From: Fimbriimonas sp.
GTDB taxonomy: Bacteria > Armatimonadota > Fimbriimonadia > Fimbriimonadales > Fimbriimonadaceae
DNA length: 64,000 nt
Assembly (NCBI GenBank): GCA_031292555.1
Contig: JARLGV010000004.1
Coordinates: 62,001-126,000, forward strand
Reading direction: 5' to 3'
The translations under genes were made by a program, and so were the position numbers. Under the pieces are notes generated by a model that worked only from the letters and a program-made list of their open reading frames with translations, searched no databases and had not been told where the DNA came from. Shown piece by piece: positions 62,534 through 64,000 of this stretch. Each line of letters opens with the position of its first letter. The first letter of the stretch is position 1.

Positions 62534-64000
62534 TCAAGGTCTTGCGACCGAAGCATCCTCTTCGGTCGGATCGGCGAATTCGGATTCGCTCGCGGTGACG
62601 TGTTGAGGACGTTTCCCCATGAGACTGGAGAAGTATAGGGTCAGGTCGTCAAAGATCGTGTAGGAGCACGGAATGACGACAAGAGTGAGGATCGTGGACA
62701 AGGAGATTCCGCCAATGATCGTGATTCCGATCGTTTCGCGGAACTCGGAGCCGCGTCCGATCGCTAGCGCCACTGGAAGCATTCCCAAGATGAGTGCCAG
62801 CGTCGTCATCATGATCGGCCGGAGTCGGGTCGGTCCCGCCTCTACCAATGCATCGTGCCGGTTACGCCCTCGGTCGCGCAACGTATTCGTATAGTCGACG
62901 AGGAGTATCGCGTTCTTTCCTACCAATCCCACCAAGGATATGATGCCGATGAACCCGACCAGGTTGAGCGACTTGTCCATCAAGACGAGCGCCAAGAGCG
63001 CGCCGACCATCGCCTGCGGCTGTGCGATCTGAATGATGAACGGATAAAGCAGGTTGTCGTACAACGACGCCAACAGCATGTAAACGAGGATGAAGCCAAG
63101 CCCCAGCGCTCCGAAGAGGAAGCCGGACTCACGCGCTTGGAAGTCTGCTTGACCGAGCGGCTTGAATTGCACGCTTGACGGCACCATCTTTGTCCGGGCA
63201 AGCCAGTTCTGGATCTGGGCCGTCACCGAGCCGTTGGCATATCCGGGAAGCAGGTCCGCCGTCACCTGGATCTCCTCCGCTCGTTGGCGACGAGTGATCT
63301 TGTCGATACCAGGCGCCCTCACGATCTTGGCCACCGACGGGATAAAGACCGGATTGCCCTGGTTGAACGTAATCGGCACTTGACGCAGGATATCTGGATC
63401 ATTTCGATCGTTAACATCCATCATTACTCGGATCGGATATTCCCGTCCGTTTACGCGCATCTTCGTATCATCATTGCCCTGATACAGAGTCTGAATCGCC
63501 CGAGCATAGTCCGAGACCGTACCTCCATGGTCGGCAATCGCCAATCGGTCCGGCTTGATCTGCTCTTCCGGCTTACCCTCCTTGGAACTGAGGTCCGGGT
63601 TGATGATGCCGGGTACAGCCCCTTGAGCAAGACCATTTCGCACCGCTTCCGCCGTTGCCAGAAGGGCAGCGCGGTCGTCCGATGTAAACGACAGCTGAAT
63701 ATCGGATCCAAAGCCGTAAGCGCTGGTCGCCGAGATCTTGATCATCGCTCCAGGTATGTGATCGACCTGTGCGGTGAACTGCGCCGCCACGCTCGTGCTG
63801 GAGCGGTGTCGGAACCTTTCGGAGTGCTTGGCCCAAGGCAGCCGATCCGTGAGAGCCTGCCGGTCATAGAGCGTCGCGATGACCTGAGCGTAGTTGGAGC
63901 CTTGGTTCGTACCACCAAATCCTCCAACACCTTGGACACCGATATTGGAGACCACATACTTCACATCGGGGTCCGCCATCATGATCTTCTCGATCTGTTC
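62534..64000 (-). CDS. RND-family efflux pump permease (HAE1/AcrB-like), C-terminal part
   Basis: The gene is cut by the window end; ~489 residues of the C-terminal half are visible and the frame is open to base 64000. Hydrophobic segments and the family blocks FLFGALGLGFILVYMLLASLYDN, QAMVGALLALVLM, SLVGLVGKNAILLVDYTNTLRDRG (the transport loop), RLRPIMMTTLALILGMLPVALAIGRGSEFRETI and the end GGISLSTILTLVVIPC match HAE1-type pumps. They export drugs, bile salts or envelope compounds with a periplasmic adaptor and TolC-type channel, which should be upstream. Confidence 0.88.
   Translation of the reverse strand, partial: EQIEKIMMADPDVKYVVSNIGVQGVGGFGGTNQGSNYAQVIATLYDRQALTDRLPWAKHSERFRHRSSTSVAAQFTAQVDHIPGAMIKISATSAYGFGSDIQLSFTSDDRAALLATAEAVRNGLAQGAVPGIINPDLSSKEGKPEEQIKPDRLAIADHGGTVSDYARAIQTLYQGNDDTKMRVNGREYPIRVMMDVNDRNDPDILRQVPITFNQGNPVFIPSVAKIVRAPGIDKITRRQRAEEIQVTADLLPGYANGSVTAQIQNWLARTKMVPSSVQFKPLGQADFQARESGFLFGALGLGFILVYMLLASLYDNLLYPFIIQIAQPQAMVGALLALVLMDKSLNLVGFIGIISLVGLVGKNAILLVDYTNTLRDRGRNRHDALVEAGPTRLRPIMMTTLALILGMLPVALAIGRGSEFRETIGITIIGGISLSTILTLVVIPCSYTIFDDLTLYFSSLMGKRPQHVTASESEFADPTEEDASVARP

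Noticed and set aside
1..64000. CRISPR array, IS element, prophage or plasmid origin
   Set aside because: No spaced identical repeats, transposase, integrase or replication genes were seen in the window.

Overview
The window looks like a chromosomal segment of a GC-rich, free-living heterotrophic bacterium, most probably Armatimonadota (Fimbriimonadia-like). That placement is inferred from the gene mix: two PSCyt1/DUF1549/DUF1553 plus DUF1501 operons (common in Planctomycetes, Verrucomicrobia, Acidobacteria and Armatimonadota), prepilin-type proteins ending in an H-x9-DG motif, tandem SARP/BTAD-NB-ARC-TPR regulators, DUF4129/DUF4350 proteins, and many secreted propellers and glycosidases. No phage, insertion sequence or CRISPR array was seen. 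The first and last genes are cut by the window edges.

Layout. 1-9.4 kb: end of a DUF4129-DUF4350 operon, a GT-C type membrane protein, a VanW protein, ilvE with a coupled McsA-like zinc protein, an ECF sigma factor with a possible partner, dnaN, and a MerC-like gene behind a CsoR-type palindrome. 9.5-16.7 kb: secreted proteins, namely a HAF-repeat/IPT protein, a PhnD-like domain fused to a PQQ propeller, an NHL propeller, and a GH20-like glycosidase. 17.4-28 kb: a leftward operon of three exported proteins (small anchored protein, ASH-domain protein, prepilin-like protein) divergent from two tandem BTAD-NB-ARC-TPR regulators that are paralogues with near-identical DNA patches. 28.4-34.3 kb: an NTF2-like protein, an orphan HicB, tRNA-Arg(GCG), a DUF2961/GH172 protein, and a coupled WD40-AraC/GyrI-MGMT-like operon. 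34.4-38.9 kb: cysE-cysK (cysteine synthesis), a TPR protein, pdhA-pdhB. 39-43 kb: a compact leftward operon of a tetraether/membrane-spanning-lipid-synthase-like radical SAM enzyme, a divergent Lgt-like membrane enzyme, two small membrane proteins and a GH76 glycosidase. 43-51 kb: a putative Zn protease, a lipoprotein, a small membrane protein, and a large heparinase-like secreted lyase. 51-60.7 kb: two tandem copies of the PSCyt1/DUF1553-DUF1501 pair. 60.8-64 kb: a lipoprotein, a membrane-anchored propeller and the C-terminal part of an RND efflux pump.

How genes work together. Overlapping start/stop codons (ATGA, TGATG, TTGA, CTGA) mark several operons. The strongest candidate for an undescribed system is the radical SAM/Lgt-like operon at 38.96-42.96 kb. 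Its enzyme carries the cysteine layout I associate with archaeal tetraether lipid synthase (Tes, MJ0619-like) and bacterial membrane-spanning lipid synthases, and it is translationally coupled to an Lgt homologue whose conserved Asn is a Cys. Other points worth a second look are the tandem BTAD regulators facing an exported-protein operon, the PhnD-PQQ fusion, a 63-nt quasi-palindrome inside a WD40 gene, a CTG start, and a GCG-anticodon tRNA-Arg. All assignments come from reading the sequence by eye; no database search was run.
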